A DNA stretch of 64,000 bases, taken from assembly GCF_004519545.1 (NCBI RefSeq), contig NZ_SDKM01000003.1, forward strand, positions 165,868-229,867, read 5' to 3'. Shown one piece after another: positions 38,352 through 49,160 of the stretch (positions are counted from its first letter, which is position 1; every line of letters begins with the position of its first letter). Source of the DNA: Nocardioides guangzhouensis (lineage in GTDB: Bacteria; Actinomycetota; Actinomycetes; Propionibacteriales; Nocardioidaceae). The notes below the pieces were generated by a model. The model ran no database searches. It was given only the letters and a program-made list of their open reading frames with translations, and was not told the DNA's origin. The translations under genes were made by a program, and so were the position numbers.

Positions 38352-40151
38352 TCAGGGGCGGACGACCACGGGCACCAGGACGCTGCCGGAGACCACCTGG
38401 CCGAGCGCGAGGCTCCGCTTCTTCGTGGCGGTGCCGCGGACGGTGAACGTCGAGGCGATGGTGTCGTTCCTCTGGTCGGCACGCAGCTGCTCGAGCACCG
38501 CGGGGATGCTCTCCGGCACGCTTCCGCCGACCATGGAGTCGCCGTACGCGTCGACGAACTCCTCGGAGCTGTCGTAGAAGTAGTAGTCCTCGCCGCCCGA
38601 GAAGCCGCCCTGCAGGGCCAGCCGGCCGGTGCGGCCCGCGGACTTGCGGGAGGCGGTCACCGGGACGGTGACGTACCTCGAGGCGGCGTCACGCGAGTAG
38701 AGCTCCACCCGGATGTTCGCGGTCCGGCCGGCCCTGACGACGGCCGGGGACTTGGCGGTGACCCGCTTCCAGGCGCCGTTCTTGCGCCAGTAGGTACGGC
38801 CGATCCGCCAGCTGACGGCCTCGTCGCTGATCGTCGTGGCGGTCGAGATGCCCGTGATCGTGACCGCCTCGGACTGGTTCTCCAGCAGCGTGTAGGCCTG
38901 CATCGCCAGGTCCATGAGCGGCGCCGACGAGACGTCGTACGTGTCGGTGTAGACGTCGCTGTGGGTCAGCTCGAACGCAGCTCCGCTGCGACGCTTGCCG
39001 GTGATCGTCCAGGACGCCCTGGCCGTGCCCTTGCCGTACTTGTCCATGGCGCGGTCGCTGGCAGCGAACGCGTTCGCGAGCCCGGCGTCCGTCACCAGGT
39101 CGGCGACGGTGACGTGGGTGGTGCCGGAGACGGTCCTGCCCTGGTAGGTCGCCGTGGAGCTCACGTCGTACGCCGTCGGGCCTGCGTCGAACGTGCCGTG
39201 GATGCCGGCGAGGTGGTCGTCGGAGATGGTGCCGACCCGGTCGCCGAGGTTGGCCAGCTTGTAGCCGCCGAACGTGGCGCCCGGGACGATCGCCACCGCG
39301 TCCGCCGGGTGCAGCGAGTACGTCGAGTCGCCGGTGTAGTTGAACGGGTGGCCGAACGCGACCACGTCGTTGCCGCACACCGCGGTGACCGTGCCGACCG
39401 CGGCGGCGGAGACGAATCCCCAGCCGAGCGAGGCGGCGATGTTGCCGCCGGGCACGATGTCGGAGGCGTCGGCCGTCGAGGTGGTGGAGCCGATCGTGGC
39501 GTTCGCCACCGGACCCTGGCTGTCGAGCCAGCCGGCGAGCTGGTCGAAGCGGCGGCTGGTCAGGCCGGAGACGCCGATCGGGGTCGGCAGCGGGCGCATG
39601 CCGTTGGCGAGCTGGGCGCGGGTGGCGACGCCGTCGGCGACCAGGCGGTCCGCGACCTTGCGCGGGATCGCGACGGTGGCCGCCGGGGCCGGCATCAGGT
39701 CGAGCATCGCCGAGGCCGGGGTGATGCCGGCCAGGTGGGTGCTGCCCTCGTTGAGGCTGTAGGACACCGCACCGATCAGCTGGGTGTGCTCGGGGTCGGC
39801 GTACACCGGCGAACCGGACATGCCGGCCCAGATGCCGTTCTTGTCCACGGCCGGCGACGTCAGCTCGGCGAGGATCAGGTCGACGCCGGGAGCGATGCCG
39901 TCCTGGAGCGGGGCGCCCGAGATGGTGCCGGTGAACGCTCCGGACTCGGGGTCCGTTCCCTTGCTGACGGTGAGGCCCTCGACCGCCTGGCCGTCGGTCA
40001 GGCCGGACTCCGGGAAGGCGGTGACGCACGGGTCGGCGGCGGTGGCCGGGCTGGTGACGGTGGTGGCGAGGCCGGCCGCGCCGACGACGACGGCGGTCAG
40101 TCCGGAGACGACGATACGGGCGGGCCGTGGCCCGAGCCCACGTGTGACCAT
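38352..40151 (-). CDS. Secreted SpoIVB-like (S55) domain protein
   Basis: A 599-residue exported protein with a signal peptide (ARIVVSGLTAVVVGAAGLATTVTSPATAA). The segment KNGIWAGMSGSPVYADPEHTQLIGAVSYSL matches the SpoIVB peptidase S55 serine motif (GMSGSP), and ACGNDVVAFGHPF-like sequence (VCGNDVVAFGHPFNYTGD) carries the conserved GHP. The rest is beta-rich with no known domain. In Bacillus SpoIVB cleaves a sporulation regulator; here a non-sporulation secreted protease or adhesin-like role is more likely. The start at ATG 40151 gives a standard signal peptide. Confidence 0.8.
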   Translation of the reverse strand: MVTRGLGPRPARIVVSGLTAVVVGAAGLATTVTSPATAADPCVTAFPESGLTDGQAVEGLTVSKGTDPESGAFTGTISGAPLQDGIAPGVDLILAELTSPAVDKNGIWAGMSGSPVYADPEHTQLIGAVSYSLNEGSTHLAGITPASAMLDLMPAPAATVAIPRKVADRLVADGVATRAQLANGMRPLPTPIGVSGLTSRRFDQLAGWLDSQGPVANATIGSTTSTADASDIVPGGNIAASLGWGFVSAAAVGTVTAVCGNDVVAFGHPFNYTGDSTYSLHPADAVAIVPGATFGGYKLANLGDRVGTISDDHLAGIHGTFDAGPTAYDVSSTATYQGRTVSGTTHVTVADLVTDAGLANAFAASDRAMDKYGKGTARASWTITGKRRSGAAFELTHSDVYTDTYDVSSAPLMDLAMQAYTLLENQSEAVTITGISTATTISDEAVSWRIGRTYWRKNGAWKRVTAKSPAVVRAGRTANIRVELYSRDAASRYVTVPVTASRKSAGRTGRLALQGGFSGGEDYYFYDSSEEFVDAYGDSMVGGSVPESIPAVLEQLRADQRNDTIASTFTVRGTATKKRSLALGQVVSGSVLVPVVVRP

Positions 40152-40251
40152 GGTGGATTCCCCTCGTGACGGCGGGTCCCGGACGGACGCGCGCAGCGCA
40201 TCCTTTCCCACCGGAGGACCTCTCCGCAGCCGAACAGGCCAGCATGTTCGA

Positions 40252-40270
40252 CAACCCCCCGAAGGGGTCA
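40252..40270 (-). terminator. GC hairpin downstream of the GH13 gene
   Basis: Read on the minus strand it is ACCCC-TTCG-GGGGG-T, a short stem with a UUCG loop, 47 bases after the GH13 stop and 100 bases before the S55-like gene. It may terminate the GH13 transcript; no U-run follows. Confidence 0.4.
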
Positions 40271-40316
40271 GCCCGGACGTGCCAGCCCGCGTGCGCGACG
40301 CCTCCGGGACCGGCTG

Positions 40317-41954
40317 TCAGTCGCCCAGCCAGGCCGCGGCGTCGTGAGGGAGTGCGCCGGCCTCCAGGGGCAGGCTGCTGAGCAGCACGGAGGCGTCCGT
40401 GAGCGGCAGCGGCGCTCCCGAGAGGTTGACCACGCAGCGGAATCCGGGGCCGCGATCGAAGTCCAGCACCCCGTCCGGTGCGGCCCGCCAGCTGAGGTGG
40501 TCGGTGCACAGGGCGGCCACCTCGCGACGGATCCGGAGCGCGTCCCGGTGCAGCGACAGCATCGACCCGGCATCGGCCGCCTGCGCCTCGGCGGTGAGCG
40601 GCGCCCAGTCCGCGGGCTGCGGCAGCCAGGTGGCCACGCCCTCCGCACCGAAGCCGTACGGCGGGTGGTCGCCCGACCACGGCAGCGGCACCCGGCAGCC
40701 ATCGCGGCCGCGCATGGCGCCGTTGCTGCGCGCGAACATCGGGTCCTGCAGCACCTCGTCGGGCAGGTCGTCGACCTCGGGCAGGCCGAGCTCCTCGCCC
40801 TGGTAGAGGTAGGCCCCGCCCGGCAGCGCCAGCATCAGCAGCGTCGCAGCCCGGGCCCGGCGGGTGCCGAGCGCCAGGTCGACGGGCTCGCCCTGACCGT
40901 CGGCGACGTGCCCGGAGGAGGTGGTGGCCCGGCCGTAGCGGCTGACCAGCCTGGTCTCGTCGTGGCTGGCCAGCACCCAGGTGGCGGGGGCGCCCATGGG
41001 AGCCAGCAGGTCGATGGTCTCGTCGATCACCGCGCGCAGTGCCGAGGCCTCCCAGGCGGTCTTCATGTAGGGGAAGTTGAACGCGGTGTGCATCTCGTCC
41101 GGTCGCAGGTAGTTGCGCAGCCGGGTGCCGCTGACCACGGCCTCGGCGACGAACACGCGGTCGCCGTCGTAGGCGTCCGCGACGGTGCGCCAGCGGCGGA
41201 AGATGTCATGCACGTGGTCGACGTCCCAGTGGGGGTTGTCGGTCCACTCCAGGGTGCGGAACGCCGGCTCCGGCCCGTAGTCGGCGTCGGGGAGGTCGGC
41301 GGCCTTGCCCATCGCGGGGGCGGCGTCGACGCGGATGCCGTCGACCCCGCGGTCGAACCAGAACCGTAGGATCCCGTCGAAGGCCTCGACCACGTCCGGG
41401 TTGCTCCAGTCGAGGTCGGGCTGCTCGGGCGCGAACATGTGCATGTAGAACTGTCCGGGCGTGCCGTCTGGCTCGGTGACCCGCTCCCACGCGCCGCCGC
41501 CGAAGCAGCTGATCCAGTTGTTCGGGGGCCGGTCCCCGTCGGGACCGGCACCGTCGCGGAAGAGGTAGCGGGCACGTTCGGGAGACCCGGGCGCCGCCGC
41601 GAGGGCGGCCCGGAACCACGGGTGCTGCTCGGAGGTGTGGTTGGGGACCACGTCGACGATGACCCGCAGGCCCAGGTCGTGCGCCTCGCGGATCAGGGCG
41701 TCGGCCTCGTCGAGGGTGCCGTAGCGCGGGTCGATGCCGGTGTAGTCGCTGACGTCGTACCCGCCGTCGGCCATCGGCGAGGGGTACCACGGGGCGATCC
41801 AGATGCCGTCGACGCCGATGTCCCGGAGATAGGGGAGCCGCGCCCGGAGCCCGGCGAGGTCGCCCTCGCCGTCGCCGTTCCCGTCCGCGAAGCTGCGGGG
41901 GTAGACCTCGTAGATGACGGCGTGCCGCCACCAGGGGGCGTGAGCATCGGCCAT
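40317..41954 (-). CDS. GH13 alpha-glucosidase
   Basis: A 545-residue alpha-amylase-superfamily enzyme. Conserved regions are visible in order: VIYEVYPRSFADGNGDGEGDL, region I DVVPNHTSEQHPWF, region II DGIRVDAAPA (nucleophile Asp), region III RVFVAEAV (acid Glu) and region IV ASHDETRL (transition-state Asp). The short QPDLDWSNPDV motif is typical of the oligo-1,6-/alpha-1,4-glucosidase subgroup. No signal peptide, so it acts in the cytoplasm on imported malto-oligosaccharides, trehalose or similar sugars. No sugar transporter is adjacent. ATG 41954 is preferred over the longer frame, which has no family-like sequence. Confidence 0.92.
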   Translation of the reverse strand: MADAHAPWWRHAVIYEVYPRSFADGNGDGEGDLAGLRARLPYLRDIGVDGIWIAPWYPSPMADGGYDVSDYTGIDPRYGTLDEADALIREAHDLGLRVIVDVVPNHTSEQHPWFRAALAAAPGSPERARYLFRDGAGPDGDRPPNNWISCFGGGAWERVTEPDGTPGQFYMHMFAPEQPDLDWSNPDVVEAFDGILRFWFDRGVDGIRVDAAPAMGKAADLPDADYGPEPAFRTLEWTDNPHWDVDHVHDIFRRWRTVADAYDGDRVFVAEAVVSGTRLRNYLRPDEMHTAFNFPYMKTAWEASALRAVIDETIDLLAPMGAPATWVLASHDETRLVSRYGRATTSSGHVADGQGEPVDLALGTRRARAATLLMLALPGGAYLYQGEELGLPEVDDLPDEVLQDPMFARSNGAMRGRDGCRVPLPWSGDHPPYGFGAEGVATWLPQPADWAPLTAEAQAADAGSMLSLHRDALRIRREVAALCTDHLSWRAAPDGVLDFDRGPGFRCVVNLSGAPLPLTDASVLLSSLPLEAGALPHDAAAWLGD

Positions 41955-42039
41955 GGGGTGCCTCGCGTTCGTCGACGGGTGTCGCCCCGAAATCTTGCGA
42001 AGTCGCCGGTGCCCCGTCAACGCCCCGCTCGCGGGCTGG

Positions 42040-42246
42040 TCAGAGCAGCACGATCACGCCGTCCCCGTCTGAGTCGTAGTGGTCGACGATCGCCCGCATC
42101 ACCGCCGGTACGTCGCCCGCCGGGGCGCGGCGCTCGGCCTCCACGAGGGCGGTGGCGAGCGCGAAGGTGGCCTCGAGCAGGCCGTCGCGGCTGCCGAGCC
42201 GGCGGAGCAGGGGCTGCACGCTCACCCCGGCCCGCTCGGCGGGCCG
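42040..42246 (-). pseudogene. Remnant of a TetR/AcrR-family regulator gene
   Basis: The translated segment RPAERAGVSVQPLLRRLGSRDGLL followed by VEAERRAPAGDVPAVMRAIVDHYDSDGDGVIVLL resembles the recognition helix and early ligand-domain helices of TetR regulators. The first helices of the HTH are missing upstream and a stop follows VIVLL, where relatives continue for about 100 residues. It is therefore a decayed fragment truncated at both ends, between the GH13 gene and divergent secA. Confidence 0.65.
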
Positions 42247-42350
42247 GCTGCCCGAGATGGGGCAGGCTTCGGTGCGCTGGGTAGAGTGGCAGCCGCACAT
42301 CCACGTCCGCGGCGACACCGGGTTCGCCGCCCCTCCAGGAGCTCATCACC

Positions 42351-45161
<2,811 letters not shown>

Positions 45162-45162
45162 G

Positions 45163-45246
45163 CGAGCGCAGCGAGCGAGAGCCGGGGACGCGGGTCAGGA
45201 GCCGAGGGTCCGTTCTTGTCGCGGAGCGCCAGCGGAGCGACGAGAA
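45163..45246. repeat. AGCG-rich repeat and hairpin after secA
   Basis: GAGCGAGCGCAGCGAGCGAGA directly follows the secA stop. Further on, TTCTTGTCGC (45213-45222) and GCGACGAGAA (45237-45246) form a 10-bp stem with one G-U pair around a GGAGCGCCAGCGGA loop. It probably terminates secA and the convergent DUF6459 gene, or is a dispersed repeat. The remaining 90 bases to 45337 show nothing recognisable. Confidence 0.55.
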
Positions 45247-45337
45247 CTGATGCCTCGGCGAGGTGACCGGGGTCCGCAGCCGGCGCATCCCGACCAGCCC
45301 GAGCGGGTTGGCCGGAAACGGTGAGGACGGCTGAGGC

Positions 45338-45865
45338 CTACCCGAACTCGAGAACCACGCACTGCCACCTGCCCGCGATCAGCTCCAGCCGCCCGCAGAC
45401 GGCCCGGTTCCGCTCGCCGTACCGAACTCGCGCGCACACCTCCACCACGGCGTCGTCGACGAAGCAGGTGCGGACGTTCTCGACCTGGGGTCGGACCACG
45501 GGCCGACGCCCGCGCCCCTGGCCGGCCTGGTGCACCCCGGCGCGGGCGACGACGCCGGCCCGGTAGGCGAGCTTCTGGTGGACGTCGGGGACCGTCCAGC
45601 GCACCAGCTGGGCGGCGGGGCGGTCGCCGCCGATCACCTCGACGACCGCCTGCAGGAAGGTCATCGCCCAGCGGTGCAGGTCGCGGCGGGTGCTGGCGGC
45701 GACCGGGACGACGTCGGCGCCCTCCAGCGGCAGAGTGTCCGGGGTCCACGGCGGGCCGAGGTCGGGCTCGAGGTCGAGCGCGAGCGTGCCCTGGATGCTG
45801 GTGAGCGCGGACCAGCCGGGGCGGTGGCCCGGGAGCGGCGTGACGTTGTCGTGGAACGGTGACAT
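45338..45865 (-). CDS. DUF6459 (Ala/Arg-rich) family protein
   Basis: A 175-residue protein with WAMTFLQAVVEVIGGDRPAAQLVRW, VRTCFVDDAVVEVCARVRYGERNRAV and the C-terminal GRLELIAGRWQCVVLEFG. This matches the Rv-type alanine/arginine-rich family (DUF6459) found beside secA in actinobacteria. Fold and function are unknown; the C-terminus looks like an NTF2-like or small beta domain. Its ATG overlaps the stop of the LysM gene upstream, so the pair is cotranscribed. Confidence 0.8.
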   Translation of the reverse strand: MSPFHDNVTPLPGHRPGWSALTSIQGTLALDLEPDLGPPWTPDTLPLEGADVVPVAASTRRDLHRWAMTFLQAVVEVIGGDRPAAQLVRWTVPDVHQKLAYRAGVVARAGVHQAGQGRGRRPVVRPQVENVRTCFVDDAVVEVCARVRYGERNRAVCGRLELIAGRWQCVVLEFG

Positions 45866-46602
45866 CAGGCGTCCTTTCGCGGTGGCAGCCGGAGGGCGGT
45901 GCCGGGTCGGAGCAGGTCGGGGTCGGCGCCGACCGTGGCCCGGTTGGCCGTCCAGATCCGCTGCCAGTGCCGGGACACCGCCGCGGGCGGAGCCTCGGCG
46001 GGGAGGTCGCGCGCCGCGATGTCCCAGAGCGTGTCGCCGGGCCGGACGACGACCTCGCCGTGCCGGGGTGCGACCGGGTCGTGCGGTGGGCGGGCCGCAA
46101 GCACGGGGGTGGGGGCGACGGTCGGGCGCGCCGGGCCCGCCGGACGGTCGGGCATCGGCAGGCCGGCCAGGATCGAGCGGTCCTCGCCGCCGGGGGCCCG
46201 CGCCTCGGCGACGGCGCTCGGTCCGTCCGTGGTGGCGTTCGCGGGGGTGGTGCCGGCGACGAGGGCGACGCCGCAGGCGAGCAGCACCGCGCGCCGTACG
46301 ACGCGGGGGCAGCCGCCGCGCTGCACCCGCACGCCCGTCACCGCCTCGACCACGACGGCGGTCGTGGCCATCCACGCCCACAGCACGCACGCCGCGAGCG
46401 ACACCGCCGCGACCTTGGCGAGAAGGACGTCGAACGGGGCGCCCGCGGGGACCGCGTGCCGCAGGGAGGCCAGGTCGGGGGACAGGAGGCGCAGGACGAC
46501 CGTCGCCGCGGCGGTGGCCGTGGTCTCGACGAGCAGGCAGCGGGTGAGCGAGGAAGCCGGGGACCCCGAGGGCCGGCCGCTCTCACGTCGCCGAGTCAAC
46601 AT
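45865..46602 (-). CDS. LysM-domain membrane protein
   Basis: A 245-residue protein with about three hydrophobic helices in residues 25-125 and a C-terminal LysM domain: GEVVVRPGDTLWDIAARDLP ... RHWQRIWTANRATVG ... LLRPGTALRLPP. LysM binds peptidoglycan GlcNAc, so the protein probably links membrane and wall. Pro/Ala-rich linker between. It overlaps the DUF6459 gene by one to four bases, a pairing I recall as common in actinobacteria. The 160 bases upstream are notably A/T-richer and hold TTTGCTT direct repeats. Confidence 0.85.
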   Translation of the reverse strand: MLTRRRESGRPSGSPASSLTRCLLVETTATAAATVVLRLLSPDLASLRHAVPAGAPFDVLLAKVAAVSLAACVLWAWMATTAVVVEAVTGVRVQRGGCPRVVRRAVLLACGVALVAGTTPANATTDGPSAVAEARAPGGEDRSILAGLPMPDRPAGPARPTVAPTPVLAARPPHDPVAPRHGEVVVRPGDTLWDIAARDLPAEAPPAAVSRHWQRIWTANRATVGADPDLLRPGTALRLPPRKDA

Positions 46603-46762
46603 GTCCGATGCCTTCGTTTGCTTGCGTTTGCTTCAGTCAAGGCTTGTTCGTCGAAGTTGTCAATCGACCTTCCACAGGTCGGAGTTCTGGACCGGACAGG
46701 CCGTTCCGGGCCCTCTTGTCCGCTCCGGTCAACCGGCGCCACGCTGAGACGTCTGATCGGTC

Positions 46763-47317
46763 ATGAGGGGCGTGAGCCACGTGGACGAGGTGCGAGCGGC
46801 CGACGAGCTCGCCGGGCTCGGGCGCGCGGACGCGGTCGCGAGCCTCTTCCGGAGCCAGCACCGGCGCCTGGTCGGGCTCGCGGCCCTCCTCGTCGACGAC
46901 CGGGCAGTCGCCGAGGACGTCGTCCAGGACGCGTTCGTCGGTCTCTACCGACGGTGGCGGCACCTGCGCGACCCCAACGCCGCGGTCGCCTACCTTAACC
47001 GGGCCGTCGTCAACGGCGGGCGCGACCGGCTGCGCGGCGGACAGCGGGCCGCCACCCGCCGACTGATGATGGTCCCGCGGGCCGAGACGCTCGAGTCCGC
47101 CGAGCAGGGCGCCATCGAGCACGACGAGGCCGACCGCCTGTGGCGCGCGCTGACGCGGCTTCCGACCCGCCAGCGCCAGGTGCTCGTGCTGCGCTACTAC
47201 CTCGACCAGTCCGAAGCCGAGATCGCCGAGACGCTCCAGGTGTCCCCGGGCTCGATCAAGAGGCATGCCAGTCGAGGAATCGACGCCCTCGCCCGATCCA
47301 TGGAGGCGGGGTCATGA
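46763..47317 (+). CDS. ECF sigma factor, SigE-family (Streptomyces type)
   Basis: A 184-residue ECF sigma factor distinct from SigE at 21.3 kb. Region 2 is LFRSQHRRLVGLAALLVDDRAVAEDVVQDAFVGLYRRW; NRAVVNGGRDRLR follows; region 4 is ALTRLPTRQRQVLVLRYYLDQSEAEIAETLQVSPGSIKRHASRGIDAL. This matches the SigE-family (TIGR02983-like) group. Its stop overlaps the start of a membrane protein that is the likely anti-sigma factor. Signals and targets are unknown. Confidence 0.9.
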   Translation: MRGVSHVDEVRAADELAGLGRADAVASLFRSQHRRLVGLAALLVDDRAVAEDVVQDAFVGLYRRWRHLRDPNAAVAYLNRAVVNGGRDRLRGGQRAATRRLMMVPRAETLESAEQGAIEHDEADRLWRALTRLPTRQRQVLVLRYYLDQSEAEIAETLQVSPGSIKRHASRGIDALARSMEAGS

Positions 47318-48111
47318 CCACATCAGAGCTGGAGCGCCGGCTGGCAGCGGTGCTCGACCAGCACGCGGAGGACGCCATGAACGAGACACGCACCGACGAG
47401 CTCCTGACGAGGTTCGAGGCCGACACCGAGCGACAGGCGAAGCGGCGCCGGAAGGGCTGGGCAGCGGGAGGGCTCGTGGCGGTCGCTGCCGCCGCGGCAC
47501 TGATCGCCTGGCTGCCGGGCACGGTCTCCCGCGACTCCCAGCCTGCCCCTCCGGCGCAGGAGCGCGGGGCCGAGCAGACCGCCGCCGCGTTCGTCGACGC
47601 CTACGGCTCCTTCGACCGGGAGCGTGCCGCCTCCTACCTGGCCGACGACGCCGTCCTCGACCTGTGGGTGGACCAGTACGGCGACGACCACTGGCAGCGG
47701 GGCAACCGTTGGCTGGAGGCGGTCCAGGCGAAGTTCCTGCTCGACAGCTGCGACACCATCCGGAGGTCGTCCGAGGGGACCTACGTGTCGTGTGCCTACA
47801 AGCTCCACGCCTTCGGCTCCGACCAGCTCGGGAAGGGACCCTACGACCTGAACACGTTCTCGTTCGCCGTCAAGGACGGGAAGATCGTGGAGGCCGGTCA
47901 GGTCCAGAGCCCCGGCGCGAACGGGTTCGGACAGCAGATGTGGGGCCCGTTCGTGGACTGGGTGAGCAAGGCCTACCCGCGCGACGCCGCGGTCATGTAC
48001 GCCGACTGGCCGGTGGGGGACGTGCAGTCCGAGACCCCCCGGTCCATCGAGCTGTGGCGGAAGCACGTCGAGGACTACGTCGAGACGCACGCCGGCGGTG
48101 GCACCGGCTGA
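47314..48111 (+). CDS. Membrane anti-sigma-like protein with NTF2/SnoaL-like outer domain
   Basis: A 265-residue protein coupled to the sigma gene by ATGA. Residues 1-48 are a short cytoplasmic segment (ELERRLAAVLDQHAEDAMNETRTDELLTRFE), followed by one membrane helix (GWAAGGLVAVAAAAALIAWL) and an outer domain of about 180 residues. That domain opens QTAAAFVDAYGSFDRERAASYLADDAVLDLW, the classic pattern of SnoaL/NTF2-like folds, with two Cys (DSCDTI; VSCAYKL) that could form a disulfide. No zinc motif. It likely inhibits the sigma factor and senses a ligand outside the cell; that is inference from operon layout. Confidence 0.75.
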   Translation: MTTSELERRLAAVLDQHAEDAMNETRTDELLTRFEADTERQAKRRRKGWAAGGLVAVAAAAALIAWLPGTVSRDSQPAPPAQERGAEQTAAAFVDAYGSFDRERAASYLADDAVLDLWVDQYGDDHWQRGNRWLEAVQAKFLLDSCDTIRRSSEGTYVSCAYKLHAFGSDQLGKGPYDLNTFSFAVKDGKIVEAGQVQSPGANGFGQQMWGPFVDWVSKAYPRDAAVMYADWPVGDVQSETPRSIELWRKHVEDYVETHAGGGTG

Positions 48112-48168
48112 CTCGTGGTCGCGGTCCGGATGTTGACACCGCGCGGTCCGGCCGGTGAGGGTCGGCCC

Positions 48169-48729
48169 ATGACTCGGGACCCTCGCTGGGAGGAGCAGCT
48201 GTTCGCGCTCTTCGACGACCTCGAGCAGCAGGCGGAGGCGGCGTTTGCGGCGGAGCGTGAGGGGGAGGTGGCCGAGCAGGCCCGGTCGGCGTACGCCGAG
48301 GTCGCGCTGGCAGCACGGCTGATGGCTGCGGTCGGTGCCCCGGTCTCCCTGACCGTCGAGGGCGTCGGCGCGCTGGAGGGCACCCTGCAGCGGGTGGCGG
48401 CCGGCTGGTGCCTGCTCGACGTCGCCGGCCAGGGCTGGATCGTGCGGTTGCCGGCGGTCCAGGTGGTCCGCGGGCTCCCCGCCCGGTCGGTCGCCGAGGC
48501 CGCCTGGCCGGTGACCGCGAGACTCGGCCTCGGCTCCGCGCTGCGCCGGGTGGCCGAGGCCCGCGACCCGTGCCGGCTGCTGCTGCGCGACGGCACGACG
48601 TACGACGCGCGCCTGGGCCGGGTCGGCGCCGACTTCGTCGAGGCCCACCTCGGTGAGACTCCACCCGGGACGAGGACGGGTCCGGTGCTGGTCGCCTTCA
48701 CCGCCCTCGCCGCCGTCCACCCCCTCTGA
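48169..48729 (+). CDS. Uncharacterised actinobacterial protein
   Basis: A 186-residue cytoplasmic protein. The N-terminus is helical and acidic (WEEQLFALFDDLEQQAEAAFAAEREGE), followed by a beta-rich half with LEGTLQRVAAGWCLLDVAGQGWIVRLPAVQVVRGL and LLLRDGTTYDARLGRVGADFVEAHL. The latter looks like two SH3/Sm-like barrels. I do not recognise a named family. It starts 57 bases after the anti-sigma-like gene. The ATG at 48169 is preceded by GTGAGGG; the longer frame from 48115 is less likely. It converges on tatB across a repeat-rich terminator region. Confidence 0.7.
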   Translation: MTRDPRWEEQLFALFDDLEQQAEAAFAAEREGEVAEQARSAYAEVALAARLMAAVGAPVSLTVEGVGALEGTLQRVAAGWCLLDVAGQGWIVRLPAVQVVRGLPARSVAEAAWPVTARLGLGSALRRVAEARDPCRLLLRDGTTYDARLGRVGADFVEAHLGETPPGTRTGPVLVAFTALAAVHPL

Positions 48730-48826
48730 CCCACCCCCTCTGACCCACCCCCTCTGACCCACCCCGCCCGAGCGGCCAGGAATGGCGGGTCGAGCGGCCA
48801 GCCATTGCGCAAGAGCTGGCCGCTCG
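48725..48826. terminator. Composite 14-bp tandem repeat and palindrome between convergent genes
   Basis: Three copies of a 14-bp unit (CTCTGACCCACCCC) begin in the stop codon of the upstream gene. They are followed by CGAGCGGCCAG at 48769-48779 and again at 48791-48801, the latter pairing perfectly with CTGGCCGCTCG at 48816-48826. The 11-bp hairpin has a 14-base loop and ends four bases before the tatB stop, so it probably terminates both transcripts. Confidence 0.65.
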
Positions 48827-48830
48827 GCGG

Positions 48831-49157
48831 TCAGGTGGCGTCGATGTCGTACGGCGGGAGCTCGCCGTCGGCGAGGGGGCGCAGGCCGGCGCGGAGCGGG
48901 GGCTCGTCGTCCTCGTCCATCGCCTCGAGGATGTGCTTGCGGACGATCGTGCGGGGGTCGAGGTCGCGCAGCTCGAGGTCGGCGAAGTCCGGGCCGAGCT
49001 CACGGCGGATGTCGTCACGGGCGGCGTCGGCATAGGTGCGCATCTGGCGCAGGAACCGGCCGGCCTGGCGCGCGAACTCAGGCAGCCGCTCGGGCCCGAA
49101 CACGAACACGGCGACCACGAGGATCACCGTCAGCTCCGGGAGCCCGATGCCGAACAC
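48831..49157 (-). CDS. tatB: Twin-arginine translocase subunit TatB
   Basis: A 108-residue protein. The N-terminal membrane helix and hinge read FGIGLPELTVILVVAVFVFGPERLPEF, with the FGPERLP elbow typical of TatB, then an amphipathic helix ARQAGRFLRQMRTYADAARDDIRREL. With TatC it binds twin-arginine signal peptides. Start GTG at 49157, three bases after mrp ends, so it is cotranscribed with mrp. In mycobacteria tatB follows htrA directly; here it is 25 kb away. Confidence 0.93.
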   Translation of the reverse strand: MFGIGLPELTVILVVAVFVFGPERLPEFARQAGRFLRQMRTYADAARDDIRRELGPDFADLELRDLDPRTIVRKHILEAMDEDDEPPLRAGLRPLADGELPPYDIDAT

Positions 49158-49160
49158 GGG

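Noticed and set aside
45247..45324. Short frame after secA encoding about 24 residues
   Set aside because: Too short, no ribosome site and no recognisable family; more likely part of the repeat-rich terminator region.
46603..46762. A/T-richer gap with TTTGCTT repeats considered as a tRNA or attachment site
   Set aside because: No cloverleaf or TPsiC-like sequence could be folded; probably just promoter DNA for the two divergent genes.
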